Shown here one piece after another: positions 33,191 to 44,566 of a stretch of DNA of 64,000 nt (positions are counted from its first letter, which is position 1; each line of letters opens with the position of its first letter). Both the position numbers and the translations under genes were made by a program. The DNA is from Sabellastarte sp. h YS-2021 (Eukaryota; Annelida; Polychaeta; Sabellida; Sabellidae), in assembly GCA_964017235.1 (NCBI GenBank), contig OZ024936.1:35982040-36046039 (forward strand). The letters are read 5' to 3'. The notes below the pieces were generated by a model. It did not search any database, was not told the origin of the DNA, and saw only the letters and a list, made by a program, of their open reading frames with translations.

Positions 33191-34109
33191 CTTGCTACAA
33201 GAAGAACACAAAAAATGAGACATATTAGATTCCAAAAACATTCACCAAACATGACTGAGTGACAAAAATGCTTTAAATATGACATAAAGCTGGATTGATA
33301 CTTTTTAAAACTTAACCCCATCGAATGTTTGAATCTTACAATGTTAATGTTTGATCTAACTTCAATAATACTCGGATTGTTTTATGTTTTGAAATATAGT
33401 TCTGGGCATTTAGATTAGGAGCAGTTCAGTTGAGAACGATGTGTAGCAGTGTAATGTTAGTGTGTTTTGATACTTGTATTGTTGGACAGATTATTAACCC
33501 ACTCAGAAATGTACTTGTCAGCTGGAGGAGTGTTACAAGTCACAGTAATTCACTTCCGGCAGACTCCACACCTGATGTATGGATGTGAAAACTCGCATGT
33601 GTACACATCAAGTCAGCCAGAAATCTCCACAAACTCTCAATATTCACACAATAGAACAAAGTGCCATTTCATAAAAGAATACTTCCCCCCAAATCTCCTC
33701 AAAAACGTGCCCTTAAGAGCTCTTGCAGTATAACAACACCCATGTTCCATTGACATGAATAGAGGTTCTGAATGAGATCTTAATGTGTTTTTTAGTTTTA
33801 GTCAATTCAAACTTTTGCCTGAGTGTAGAAGTATTTGTGACATGCTGGAAGTGAACTGTGTCCCTGAATGTTTCCTGTAACCTGCAAGTATCAGGAGAAT
33901 GACCTGGTTAAAGAAGATTGTTATCAGATTTTGATGACATTTATGTCTCATTCAGAACATTCATAAGTCATTCCTAATCATCCTTTGGTGTTCTTTAGCA
34001 TTCCTTTGCAGTTATGTTTAGCTTTGGTCCCCAAGTAAGAGGGCTGTTCTGTTATGCAGATCTGATCATATACCAAGCTTACCATTTAAAAAAGCTGTAA
34101 ATCTAATCC

Positions 34110-34590
34110 GATCTACTCTAATGCTTTGCAGGTGCTATATCTTTCCCGCAATGGGGAACTCAGTGCGCTAGGTTAACAAAAGTAGTTTTCAAAAGGATAG
34201 TAAAGGGACAATCAAGATCAGTAATCCATTGTGGATGTGACCACAGGGAAAAGTACTAAGTGGGGAAGTCTTAAACAGGTGGGTCTTAAGATGTTTCCTA
34301 AAGGATGTAACATTTCTTATGTGGAGAGGAAGAGAGTTCAAGAGATCCAGGGCATATTGAAAAAATGAGTTAGAAAAATGATATGCAATATGGGATTGTA
34401 GTTCCCTATTGAGGAGTGAAAGGGAAATAATTTTATGGCAAATAAACTGAATGATTTTAGTGGGTTTGCAGCCAATACAATAGCATTCTGATTGACTTTG
34501 CGATTGTATCCCGAATCCTGTCATTCTGGATATTGTCACACTACGATTAAAAGATATCTTTATGAACATAACAAATGCCTGTGCAACCAC
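34110..34590 (-). mobile_element. CR1/L2-like LINE 3' end, minus strand
   Basis: The minus-strand frame includes FSNSFFQYALDLLNSLP and HIRNVTSFRKHLKTHLFK, again the typical LINE ORF2 C-terminus. The noncoding tail on the minus strand includes CTAGCGCACTGAGTTCCCC (about 34147-34170). It differs in sequence from the copy at 22451, so it is another subfamily. Confidence 0.65.
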
Positions 34591-36801
34591 TATGAATCTT
34601 AAGATAGGTTTAAGACCAAGTTAAAATTGAAAAAATGGCTTTGTGAAAGTTAAGATAGGTTTAAGATTAAGTTCCTGAATGGGGCTTTAGATCGACATAG
34701 TGGAACAGTCATGTTCATCATCACAGTTCTGCTGATTGTTAGGGAGTTATCTCTGAGCTGAAACTGTGAAAAAAATCCCTCAAATTTGCTCTCAAATAGC
34801 CAGGAATAGTCATATTAACATATTTCTAGTAGTTCTACATATGTGATTCTTGAACAGGCCTCAAAAGCATATGCACTCGTGCAACTGAATTGTCAAGAGC
34901 TGAAAAGCTTTTTTCAAGTTAATGTTTCAATTTAAGGTTTGCTATTTTGTACCAATTTTCCTTGAGACACTCTTGAGATCTTCTAAAATATGACAAACTG
35001 ACAACCTCGTGGTAATTAGTGTGCTCCCAATCTCTCAGCATGTAGTACCTTACTCTGGCCATACTGACACAAAGCATTGCTTTGTATCTTTTGTGAAGTG
35101 TACCAGAGGCTTTATGTGGTGACTTGATATTATAAAGGCTAATCATGCAATGAAATTCCATACATTGTCTGTCTTACAGACCCCGCCTGTTGCTGCTGTT
35201 TGCTACTCAGCTTGTTGTGAAGAAATCCTGCAACAAACTGCACAGTGTTCCTTCTTTGCAATACTATCTTAAATGGCTGTGTTCACTTGAAACCAGAGGT
35301 TCACTTGACAAACACATCTGGAATATCTCTCTTATGATTACCCTGAAGAGTTTGTACCAATGCTAAGATGTTGTTAAATATTGTTTTAGTTCAGTTCACA
35401 CAAAAGATTTAGAAAGGGCAGATGCTGTTAAACCTACATGTATTATGACTAAGCTGTATGTAAGAGTTTGGCTGGTACTGCTTACTTGAGAGAGTTGTGT
35501 ATTGTCTTCATCAGCAAACCTGTCCAGTGTGAAACTGGTGTTATGTGATGTACAGTTGGATTGTCAGGACTGTACCCTGTACAAGTTTAGAACATGTCAT
35601 AAAATAAAATCTTAATAAATGCATAATTTAGTACATTTATTAATTTATTCGTTTGAAAACTAAGAGACTTAAGTCTCTAGAATTGGGATATATATTTATT
35701 AACATTACTGAAAACCAGTTTTGCTTGACCATTGGAGATTATTGAAGCAAGTGAATCTTGGTGTGATTAAAGGTTGACCCTTATAACTGTTTCTCACAGC
35801 AATATGCTGAATGTTGACCCCTCAGCCCAAATTCATGTTAATGTACTGAGAACATTTTCAAAGCACTTGACCGACTGAGTGGTGAAAGTACCAGCAATTA
35901 TTACCTTTTTCAGTTACTTGGAAAGGTTGAAAAATCATGTGAAAATGTCCACCCAATAAGGTTTAGCTAAAGTTATATCAGTCAGATTTGTGTTTATTTT
36001 GTCTTGTGTGCTTCACTTGTCAAGTATGACATCTTGTCTGAAATTCAGGCAAAAGGATTATGTTGTGCTATGTGAGATAACCCCTGAATCTGAACCATTA
36101 GTCTATGAACCTTTGTTCATTGAATTTGAAGGGGAATTAAATTGTCACACATGACATTTCAGTGATAAGGACACCATAAGTACCAAAACCAGTTCAGTTC
36201 TCCACTCAGTCACTTATCCATCACTTATTATGTCTCACAAAATCATCTCTTGTGTTTTGTGGCAATGAAGTCAGCATAAGGTGGCCTTACTTTATTAACA
36301 GAGCCGCTATTTTGGACATAAACAAAGCAGTCACACAAAGGGTCCTGTGAACTTACTTGGGCAGCCTTTATCCTGGCTTTGGATTTTCTGAAATACTTTT
36401 CAAATGCATAGAACTCTGATAATAGAGACACGAAGGGCACACCAAGGTGTGAGTCACTGTCTGTTGTGCCTTTGATAATTCTTTATGTTTATCTTTGGGT
36501 TTATGTACTGTAGAGTTGGAGACATGTATAAAATTACACTCCATTTCTTATGTAAAGATTGTATCAGTTTATTATTTTAATGTTTTCCCAGTCACTAATG
36601 CAAAAAGCATTTTCAGGAATTGGCATATTATGAAAAAGTAAGAACATGATTTTAAGTAAAACTAGATTTGTTCATGCTGTTAGTTTTAAGACATGTACCA
36701 GTAACACTGAACTGAAATCTCTGTCATATTTATCTCACATACATCCAGGTGGTGGTATAGTCTGATAAACCATTGACGCTTAAATTCTCTAGTTTAAAGT
36801 C

Positions 36802-37610
36802 GGTGGACGGACGTTTCGGCCTATGGCATTTCGGCCTAGGATGTTCCGGCCACGGACGTTTCGGCCAGGCCATTTTCAAGGGCAGATGTTTCGGACAAAT
36901 CTAAATTTGTCATGGATTTAAAAAAATTAATTAAATTGATACAAATATTTGAATCTTTTTTTTTCATTGAAACCTACTCAGGATTGCACTGCTCAGGTAA
37001 TTGATCTCAAGCTTTGGAGGTAAATCAAGGGAATCTTTTTCATTGAAAATCAAGGGAATCTTTTTCATTGAAAATCAAGGGAATCTTTTTCATTGAAACC
37101 TACTGGAATAACAAATTTTAGAGCCGCGTTGGTCAAAGCCACCCAACAGTGTGGAAACTTATTGAGTGCTTGCAAGTGGAATGCACTCGGGTCTCTGCTG
37201 TCCTTTTTCGGGATGAACGTGGTGTGAGACCAAAGAGGAGGACCAAGGAAGTCTACACAGAACTTCAAGGTAGACTGCGCAATCTCTGTGAGGACAGATC
37301 CCTATACCAGACTTCCTCCGGGGTGTGAGCCATAATCTGAGAGGTGGTCAGTCAAACATTTAAAATGACAGTGAATTGTATGTGATTAATTGTGTAAAAA
37401 TGTGACGTGGAAAATGTGGCACAATAAATGTTTGTATTTGTAGTTATATTATTGTATTATTTGGATGTTTAATCGTCTAAAATGTATAAAAATTTAGATT
37501 TGTCCGAAACGTCCGCCCTTGAGAATGGCCTGGCCGAATGTCCGTGGCCAGAACGTCCGTGGCCGAAATGTCCTAGGCCGAAAGGTCCTAGGCCGAAACG
37601 TCCTACATTC
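36802..37610. mobile_element. Mutator-like (MULE) element with long inverted repeats
   Basis: Terminal inverted repeats of about 100 bp (36802-36905 and 37498-37610) are built of repeated GGACGTTTCGGCC-type 13-mers. A 9-bp direct repeat TTTAAAGTC flanks it (36793-36801 and 37611-37619), the duplication size of Mutator-type transposons. It encloses a fragment of a MULE-type transposase and a three-fold 24-bp repeat (37030-37097). Confidence 0.75.
37122..37328 (+). pseudogene. MULE transposase C-terminal relic
   Basis: 68 codons from a TAG at 37119 to the TGA at 37326. Sequence begins SRVGQSHPTVWKLIECLQVE and continues through RRTKEVYTELQGRLRNL. The pattern NHPxxWxxIExLQKE followed by a basic RKxKY block is the C-terminal end I know from animal MULE transposases. 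The MULE catalytic core is not present. Confidence 0.6.
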
Positions 37611-37955
37611 TTTAAAGTCAACCATTTTCATGGGTTTTAATGGTAAACTGGTGTACACTAATGTAGATTTTTTTTTGTATAGAAATTTAATCATAATGCA
37701 CTCATACATAGACTTGGACAGGGTGTCTGCAGATAATTTTTGATGAATATATTGATCACTGCATTCAATGTATCCCACGAGTTTTTTGTGTTAAAAGGTA
37801 TACAGGGGTATGATGCTCAATTTTGGCAATATCAACTCAAGAAATGTGACACGTACACATTGTAGTTTACTCAATACAGTTTGAAATTTCCCTTATGTTT
37901 TCAAAGGTCAAAGCTGGGCGATTCTGTTCTTTTCACCACTAGATTGTTTTCGTAG

Positions 37956-38079
37956 GTCATACAGATCCATAGTTTTGGGGTACAGAAGAGAGTTGAGGCC
38001 AAGGACTCACAGAACCAGACTTTGAGCCTTCCCATGGACTACCCTGTGGAGGTGAATCTGCTGGAAAAACATGACAGAG
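37956..38079 (+). CDS. GAREM: GAREM-like gene, coding exon 3
   Basis: Acceptor TAG before 37956, donor GTGAGG at 38080. It encodes VIQIHSFGVQKRVEAKDSQ, then QTLSLPMDYPVEVNLLEKHDR. It matches the vertebrate block with LLIHS, IEIPVHYAGQFKLLE and DRD, a central part of the CABIT fold. Phase 0 in, phase 1 out. Confidence 0.85.
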
Positions 38080-38270
38080 GTGAGGGTTTCCACACAAATG
38101 GTAATCATTTGCAGCTTTTAAAATGCAGTAAATAAATTACCTTTCTGCTGTGTATGAAGACCTTTATTTTCACTATGTGTGTTTTTCCAGATTTAATGAT
38201 GAGCTATTGTAATACAATAATTTGTATCAACCAGAGTACATAAATGACACACAAGGTGTTTGTTTTTCAG

Positions 38271-38441
38271 TGTGGATGAGGCTGCGTGATGCAGTGCTGA
38301 GCCGGCCTCTCCCACTGAAGGTAAGGGTGATGAATATGTCACATGATGCAGAAGTCACAACACTCAACATAGTAGGGGAGGACCTTACCATTACAGCCAT
38401 CAAGAATGAGGTCTTCCTAAAGGGCAACAGTATTAATGATG
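38271..38441 (+). CDS. GAREM: GAREM-like gene, coding exon 4
   Basis: Acceptor TTTTTCAG before 38271, donor GTGAGT at 38442. It encodes WMRLRDAVLSRPLPLKVRV, then DAEVTTLNIVGEDLTITAI. It corresponds to the vertebrate stretch containing LTL-type strands after VYNITL. Intron 3 before it is only 191 bp and clean. Phases 1 and 1. Confidence 0.85.
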
Positions 38442-38979
38442 GTGAGTATTTACTATCCATATCCCTAACTTTAAACATCTAACTCTTGTGCTTACTGTTA
38501 TTGCAACAGCTTATTCTTACATTTGTGCTTTCCACAACTATTCACCTGTAACAATTGATTATTAAAGTCCCTATGGTATATCAATACCAGTAACACCTGG
38601 TCTTCTGAAAATTTAGTGTTACATGTATCTGTATAGATTAAAGAATGTTATCTCAAAATGTAGTGCTATATAGATTTAAGAATGTTATTGGTACTCAGAA
38701 GGTCATGGCTCATCCTGGTATTATATTTAATCACTGGATGCTGTCTAATTACAGTTTGATATGATTTTTTTTCAAGTTGATGGTATTTTTGACTTTCAGC
38801 AGTTGTTTGTTTTTATCTCCCACCGGGTATTAGCCCAGGAGAGAGATTATAAAATGCATCATGTGTGTGCGTGCGTGGGTGTGTGTGTGTATGCGTTAGT
38901 GTGTCACGCAGATTTCTCCAAAACTACTACAGCTACAGATTTTTTGTCAATTAATTGTCCCAATGAATTTTTATGCCCT

Positions 38980-40760
38980 TGAAAATTTTGTTGGTTTTGT
39001 TGACCTAAACTTAATAATAACCGAGTAATAGCAATATTAGCTACTTTGAGTAAAGGACTCATAACTCAAAAACTATTGCAGTTAGAGCTTTTTCTTCAAA
39101 TATGTTGTTCAGCTACTTTGTCCTTGGCTATAAGATGGTACATAGTTGGGGGTTTCATAACATGCCATAAGTGAGTAATAGCTATTTTCTTATTTGTAGC
39201 TAAATAATGACAGAAATAAATGTGAAATATCTTCAAAAGTATTAAAGTTAAGCAAATCTTTTCAATATGTCATTCATCTAGTTCTTGATAAGCTATCACA
39301 TAGTAAAGTTTCAGAGCTGTTGCATGTTAGATAGCTGAGTAATAGCTACTTTAAAATTCTTACTGTTGAGTAAATCCATTGTAAGTCCAAAACTATTGCA
39401 GTTACAGTATTTTCCTAAAATATGTTGTTCAGCTACTTTTTCCTTAGCTATAAGATGGTACATATTTTGGGTTCCATAGCATGCCATAAGTGAGTAATAG
39501 CTATTTTCTTATTTGTAGCAAAATAATGAAAGAAGTAAATGTCAAATATCTTTAAAAGTATTAAAGTTAAGCAAATGTTTTCAATATGTTATTCATGTAG
39601 TTTGTCATAAGCTATCACATAGTAAAGTTTCAGACCGGTAGCACATTGGATAGCTGAGTAATAGCTACTTTTAAATTTTTACTGTTGAGTAAATCCCTTG
39701 TAACTCCAAAACTATTGCAGTTAGAGTGTTTTCTTAAAATATATTGTTCAGCTACTTTGTCCCTAACTATAAGATGGCATATATTTTGGGGTTCCATAGC
39801 ATGCCACAAGTGAGTAATAGCTATTTTCTTATTTGTAGCTAAATAATGACAGAAGTAAATGTCAAACATCTTCAAAAGTATTAAAGTTAGGCAAAACTTT
39901 TCAGATATGTTGTTCATCTAGTTTTTGATAAGTTATCACATAATAAAGTTTCACACCTGTTGCACATTGAAAAGCTGAGTAATAGCTACTTTAAAATTCT
40001 TACCGTTGAGTAAATCCATTGTAACTCCAAAACTGTTGCAGTTAAGAGTATTTTCCTGAAATATATTGTTCAGCTACTTTGTCCTTAGCTTTTAGATGGT
40101 ACAAAGTTTGGGGTTCCATTTCATGTCATAAGTGAGTAAGAGTAATTTCTCATTTGTAGCTAAATCACAGAGGAAGTAAATGTTCAATAACCTTAATAGT
40201 TTTAGTTAGGCAAATCTTTTCAAATGTATTTTTCATCAAGTTTTTAATAAGATATCATATACTACTTTTACATTATTTTATCCACCTGAGCTATAATCAT
40301 TTTGCCAATGAGTAACTCACTTGGAACTTGAAAAGTATTCAATTTAAAGGGTGTTCACCTCCTTTTTGATGTTCTTTGTCATGGCAAATTTTCGGAGCTA
40401 TAGCTCCACAGCTAACTGAGTAATAGTTGCTTTGCTATTTTACTAATGAGTAAATCATTTGTAACTTCAAAAGTATTACGTTTGGAGAGATAGAGCGATT
40501 TTGACCAAATTTTGGACCCAAAGGTTACTAAAGACTACTCCTCTAGGACCTAACTGAGGTAACTAAATAATAGCTACTGTGCTATTATAGTAAGGAGTAA
40601 ATGACTTATAACTTCAAAAGATTAGTATTAAATTTAGTGGTTTTGGTAAAATATGTTGTTCATCTACTTTCTGATGTTCTGTGTGATGGCAAATTTTCAG
40701 AACTGTAGCTATAATGCTAACTGAGTAATAGCTGCTTTAGTATTTTGCCAAGGAGTAAGT
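38980..40760 (+). repeat. 320-bp satellite array, about 5.5 copies
   Basis: The block TATGTTGTTCAGCTAC begins near 39101, 39421, 39740 and 40062, a period of 319-322 bp. Each unit contains two related halves, each with GAGTAATAGCTA, so it looks like a diverged dimer of a monomer of about 160 bp. The last units (40200-40760) are more diverged. Confidence 0.85.
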
Positions 40761-40771
40761 CACTTGTTTGT

Positions 40772-41929
40772 TATGTCCACCCACTGGGGGGTGGACATAT
40801 TATTTTTGCTTTTCCCACTTGGTTTCCAGATATTTTAGGCAACAGTTCTTATCCTATCTTTACCAAATTTGGCATGCAGGTTTATTGGGTTAATAGCTTG
40901 TATGGGATTGCTTTTGGTGATGATAGCTCTATAGCTAACTGAGTAATAGCTACTTTGCTACTTTTGAGTATCTCTTTGGTTTCCAGACATTTTAAGGAAT
41001 GCTATTAAGCCTATCTTTCTGAAATTTGGTATGGAGGTTCATTTGGTTAATAGCTTGTATGGGATTGCTTTTGGGGGTAATTGCTTCATAGATGAGTGAG
41101 TAATTAATTAAATAAATGAGTAATTGGCTATTTTGAGTACTGAAAAGGGCAAATGTGCTCATATCTCCTTAACCGTGCGAGATAGAGCGATTTCATCGAA
41201 ATTTTCGACCCACGGGGTAGTTAAGGAATGTACTCTTTACAATTTTCAAAAAATTTTCCCCTCCCCAAAAATGGCGGCCATTTTGAATTTTCGAATATTT
41301 GCCAAAAATGGCAAAACACAAATTTGCTTCTATCTCCTTAACCGTGCGAGATAGAGCGATTTCGTCGAAATTTTCGACCCACAGGGTATCTAAGGAATGT
41401 AATCTTTGCAATTTTCAAAAAAGTTTCCCCTCCCCAAAAATGGCGGCCATTTTGAATTTTTGCCAAAAATGGCAAAACACGAATTTGCCTTAACCGTACA
41501 AAATAGAGTTATTTCGGTGAAATTTTCGACCCACAGGGTATCTAAGAAATGTACTCTTGGCTATTTTCCAAAAATTTTCCTCTTCCCAAAAATGGCGGCC
41601 ATTTTGAATTTTCAAATTTTTGCCAAAAATAGAAAAACAGAAATTTGCTTCTATCTTCTTAACCGTGCAAGATAGAGTGATTTCGTCAACATTTTTGACC
41701 CAACTAATGCAAAAAGGCATGAAGCTGAAATAATTTACATGTACACTAATAAATATTTAACCATCATTGATATATTTCACAAATGAAACAGGGTCTTGTA
41801 ACACTACTGTACAATTTTGGCAAAAGGTTCATGGGGTGGACATTACACATGATAATGTGTGTTCTTCTATGCTATCCTCTTTCTATTCATATGTCGCAGC
41901 TACTATCAACAGGGCGTCCTATTTCTAGT
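40772..41929 (+). mobile_element. Satellite-bearing element A, GTCCACCCC-end family
   Basis: 5' palindrome TATGTCCACCC ... GGGTGGACATA at 40772-40799; subterminal stretch with CTTTACCAAATTTGGCATG; 168-bp satellite; 3' inverted copy of the arm, GGGGTGGACATTA, at 41833-41845; a small hairpin ACACAT-GATA-ATGTGT; end CTAGT at 41925-41929. It shares its last about 230 bp with the element ending at 63348. Confidence 0.7.
41150..41712 (+). repeat. 168-bp satellite (ATGGCGGCCAT type) in element A
   Basis: About 3.5 units with GCGAGATAGAGCGATTTC, TTTTCGACCCACAGGGTATC and AAAATGGCGGCCATTTTGAA. Later units are shortened by deletions. Confidence 0.85.
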
Positions 41930-42135
41930 TAAATATGTTATTAATCTACTTTTTCATGTTCTGTGTCATGACAAATTTTCAGAGCTGTAGATATAATGGT
42001 AACTGAGTAATACCTACTTTGACATTTTGCAACTGAGTATGTCACTTGTAACTTCAAAAGTATTCAGTTTGTTATAAAATATAAATCCCCTTAGGGTACT
42101 AAGGATTATCCTTGTAATGTCGAATAATAATGTAG

Positions 42136-42700
42136 TCTGATACTGAAACATTAAAACATCTTTTTTAAGATTGTTCTATATCTCGCCAAATCTGGAATGA
42201 TGTGAGGCTGTGGATTGCATCAAAAACTTGTTTCAGTTTGAACCTCTCTCCTCAAGAAATTCTGCTGGGATACACAATGAGAGACCAGCATTTCCTTCCT
42301 GTCAATACAATAATAATGGTCGTAAAGAGTCATATATTCTCTAATTCAAGACAACAAAAACCATTTGATAATGTACATCTTCATCGAAAAATAAAAAAAG
42401 TATTTGGGGAACAGAGGTTATTGTCAACATACAACCAGACTGTAGAAAAATTTAGTAAAAGTTGGGCTGTATTTAATAAATTGTTTACTTAAAATTTATT
42501 TTATGAAAATTTTGTGAAATGTACTCAACCTTCTGTGGTTCAGTGGTTTAGTGTAAATTTCTTGTATTTAGATGTGTAAATATTTAAAACTTGCTATAAC
42601 TGGAACACCTCCTTGCCAGGGTGTGTGTACCTCCAGGTCAGTGTAATGGCAAGTTCTAATGGTAGCAATAAAGGAAATATATTCTGTAAAGTAAAAAAAA
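42136..42700 (+). mobile_element. 5'-truncated LINE fragment with 13-bp duplication
   Basis: The direct repeat AATAATAATGTAG stands at 42123-42135 and 42701-42713, directly after an A-run. The coded end (42180-42492) matches the C-terminus of the LINE ORF at 47403-50336 (QEILLGYTM, HFLPVNTIIMVV, KSWAVFNKLF) with many differences, so it is another subfamily of the same LINE clade. 565 bp long. Confidence 0.85.
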
Positions 42701-42785
42701 AATAATAATGTAGAATTTTCTTAATTAATGCTTAATCATGAAAATGCTGGTTGTCTTCACAACCATGTTTGACTGTCCTTTTCAG

Positions 42786-42832
42786 GTGGATGCATCTTGC
42801 ATCTGGCCATAGATGCATCCTTAATCTAGTTT
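42786..42832 (+). repeat. Relic of a Helitron-like 3' terminus
   Basis: GGTGGATGCATCTTGCATC and GATGCATCCTTAATCTAGT form a hairpin followed by CTAGT, like the terminus at 51444-51476. No matching 5' end is left nearby. Confidence 0.4.
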
Positions 42833-43024
42833 TCCAATATATTTTACAATATAAAACCACGGTTTTCTAATGTATTACCTACAGCACCATTATTTTAGGG
42901 CGGGAGATAAATGACTGCGTCAGAGGTCTTGTTTTACTTATTCTGGTTCAGTAGACACTTACTGATCTGGTAATGAACTGTTAAAGCTGACTATGGCCTG
43001 TTCTCACACTCTCTCTGTCTACAG

Positions 43025-43192
43025 GTTGGATTGACCAGGTGGAGATGGTTCTGATCCCATCTTTTGTGCATGCCAACTTCTCGGTGGCACAGTACATGCG
43101 CGGTGCCACGGATGAGGAGTGGGCAGACTTCCAGGGCATGTACAACCGCTCTGTCAGACACCTTAACTTTGCTATGATGCCTGGGTATTCTG
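43025..43192 (+). CDS. GAREM: GAREM-like gene, coding exon 5
   Basis: Acceptor CTACAG before 43025, donor GTGAGT at 43193. It encodes WIDQVEMVLIPSFVHANFS, then VAQYMRGATDEEWADFQ and YNRSVRHLNFAMMPGYSG. The first part resembles the last strand of the vertebrate CABIT domain and the linker after it (LHLTVPKF, then LPEHL). Phases 1 and 1. It follows exon 4 directly, so the CABIT middle part of vertebrates is skipped. Confidence 0.8.
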
Positions 43193-43556
43193 GTGAGTTT
43201 CTCAGCAGATAAGCAGAGTTCCCAGCATTGTCAAATAATAGTCTTTAGTTTTGTGTCTCATTGCTTTGTTAATAATTATACAATTAGATTGCTATGCTTT
43301 TGTAATTGAGCACTTGAAGTTGTTTTTATGTTTTAAAGCCTGGTTAGTAAAAAATTTAAATGCCATTGTGACTCTAACATACGAATATACATTTAAATGT
43401 TGAAAAATCAGTTTCTTGGCTGAGAAGGTATACCATTTTAATGTGTATTTTGCACAAGTTTTTATATGTATTATTAAATGTATATCAGTTGCACTAAAAA
43501 TAACATTTTAAAATTTGTATCATGATGATAAGTACTCTGTCTGTCTGTTACGTTAG

Positions 43557-44566
43557 GTATTTACATAGATGCTGAGGATCCCTATCCATTGTTAGAAACT
43601 ATGAAACCAGATCCCTCCAGGAGTAAGTCCCCAGATCCGCCCATGACACAGTTATATGAAAACTTTCCCCAACAAGACCCATCCATCCAGTCTTCTATCA
43701 TGCCTGAATATGACAACAAAGGCTACATCAGTGATGACAACAAGTCTCCTGTCTCACACCTCGACATCTTACCTCACTTTGCCAATGCTAAAGACAGTAA
43801 CACTGCAGTGCACAGTGTGGTAGTGGAAGGCCACCAACCGCCACGGTCTGTGACGCCTTTCTCTGAGATGGATGAGGGGGATGTGGAGGAGATGTTTGAG
43901 AATGTCATCAAGGTGGGCAAAGAGACCATTGAGAGGCAGCAGAATGAGGAGCGGAGGCATCAGGAGCAGGAGCATAGACTCAAGGAGCAAGAGCAGAAGC
44001 TGAAAGGGCAGAAATCAAGTGGAGCAGGCAACCTCTACACAAGCCACATAGAGAGCAGCCTAGTCAGGAAGACTAGAATGGCAGCCTCAGTGAGTAGTGA
44101 TACACCAAACAGTCCTAAAACAGCCAAACAGTTACTCCATACTCCTGACTCTCACACCTCAGGAAATCCAGCCAAGAGGACATCATCTTACAAAGAACCA
44201 AGAGGTTCATATGTGAGTGAGACATCATCTGGTACTCCTATGGGTGTGATCCAGCCAACTGTCTTCCAGAAACTGGGCCTGGACAAACAGACTGCAGAGA
44301 GTCGTGACCTGGGTAAACCAAGCAACATTAGCTGCATGGAGGACGTGCCTGCTGACCTGACGACTCTCACAGTAGAGGATGTGTGTCAGTGTCTCTCACT
44401 CATGAACATGGACCTGCATATTGCAGAGTTCAGAACTCACCAGATTGATGGCAAACTCCTTCACGATATCAGAGAAAATGTACTGTTAAAAGAGTTCCAC
44501 TTCACACCTTTTAATGCATCAAAGTTAATGAGATTTGTTAGAGGATGGAGACCAAAAATAAGTTAG
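43557..44566 (+). CDS. GAREM: GAREM-like gene, terminal coding exon with SAM domain
   Basis: Acceptor GTTAG before 43557; 336 codons to TAG at 44564-44566. N-terminal part is Pro/Ser-rich with two YxN motifs, LYENF (Tyr 299 of the spliced protein) and YDNKG (Tyr 317), which fit the GRB2 SH2 consensus. Residues about 373-418 are a Glu/Gln/Lys-rich helical, probably coiled-coil stretch (RQQNEERRHQEQEHRLKEQ). Residues 529-601 form a SAM domain: DLTTLTVEDVCQCLSLM, HQIDGKLLHDI, ASKLMRFVRGWRPKIS. The WRPKI ending is the family signature. Intron 5 before it is 364 bp. Role by homology: adaptor in receptor tyrosine kinase to ERK signalling. Confidence 0.9.

Larger units (their letters stand above)
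31696..37955 (+). other. Intron 2 of the GAREM-like gene, 6.3 kb
   Basis: Holds a 31-bp minisatellite, a minus-strand LINE end and a Mutator-like element. The stretches 33200-34100, 34600-36780 and 37620-37955 show no recognisable feature. Confidence 0.6.
38813..42931 (+). mobile_element. Satellite-bearing element, ATCTCCC-end family, with nested insertions
   Basis: 5' hairpin at 38813-38850 (ATCTCCC ... GAGAGAT, inner CCGGG/CCC arm), then a TG-rich subterminal part shared with 17040-17137, a 320-bp satellite array, and the 3' end GGGCGGGAGAT at 42898-42908 followed by CAGAGGTCTTG. The 3' GGGAGAT repeats one arm of the 5' hairpin. Nested in it are 40772-41929 and a LINE fragment. Confidence 0.6.
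38442..43024 (+). other. Intron 4 of the GAREM-like gene, mostly a single transposed element
   Basis: From 38813 to about 42931 it is one satellite-bearing element with two nested insertions; only about 370 bp at its start and 90 bp at its end are ordinary intron. I searched it for a further phase 1-1 exon that could supply the missing part of the CABIT domain and saw none. Confidence 0.65.
21893..44566 (+). other. GAREM: GAREM-like CABIT-SAM adaptor gene, six coding exons
   Basis: Splicing 21893-22061, 31532-31695, 37956-38079, 38271-38441, 43025-43192 and 43557-44566 gives 1806 nt, 601 codons plus stop. All introns are GT-AG and every junction phase matches (1, 0, 1, 1, 1). The product has a basic N-terminus, a CABIT-type region over exons 2-5 (residues about 66-265), a long hydrophilic linker with two YxN sites, a charged helical stretch and a C-terminal SAM domain (529-601) ending in WRPKIS, as vertebrate GAREM ends in WRPKI. 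Vertebrate GAREM is a cytosolic adaptor that links EGF receptor signalling to ERK through GRB2 and SHP2. The CABIT region is shorter than in vertebrates: a middle segment of about 130 residues has no counterpart. Introns carry most repeats of the window. Confidence 0.8.

Noticed and set aside
33467..33733. 88-codon frame in intron 2
   Set aside because: No recognisable domain, no splice-compatible borders and no similarity to flanking exons.
43769..43990. Minus-strand frame in the last GAREM exon
   Set aside because: Shadow of the well-supported plus-strand coding exon.
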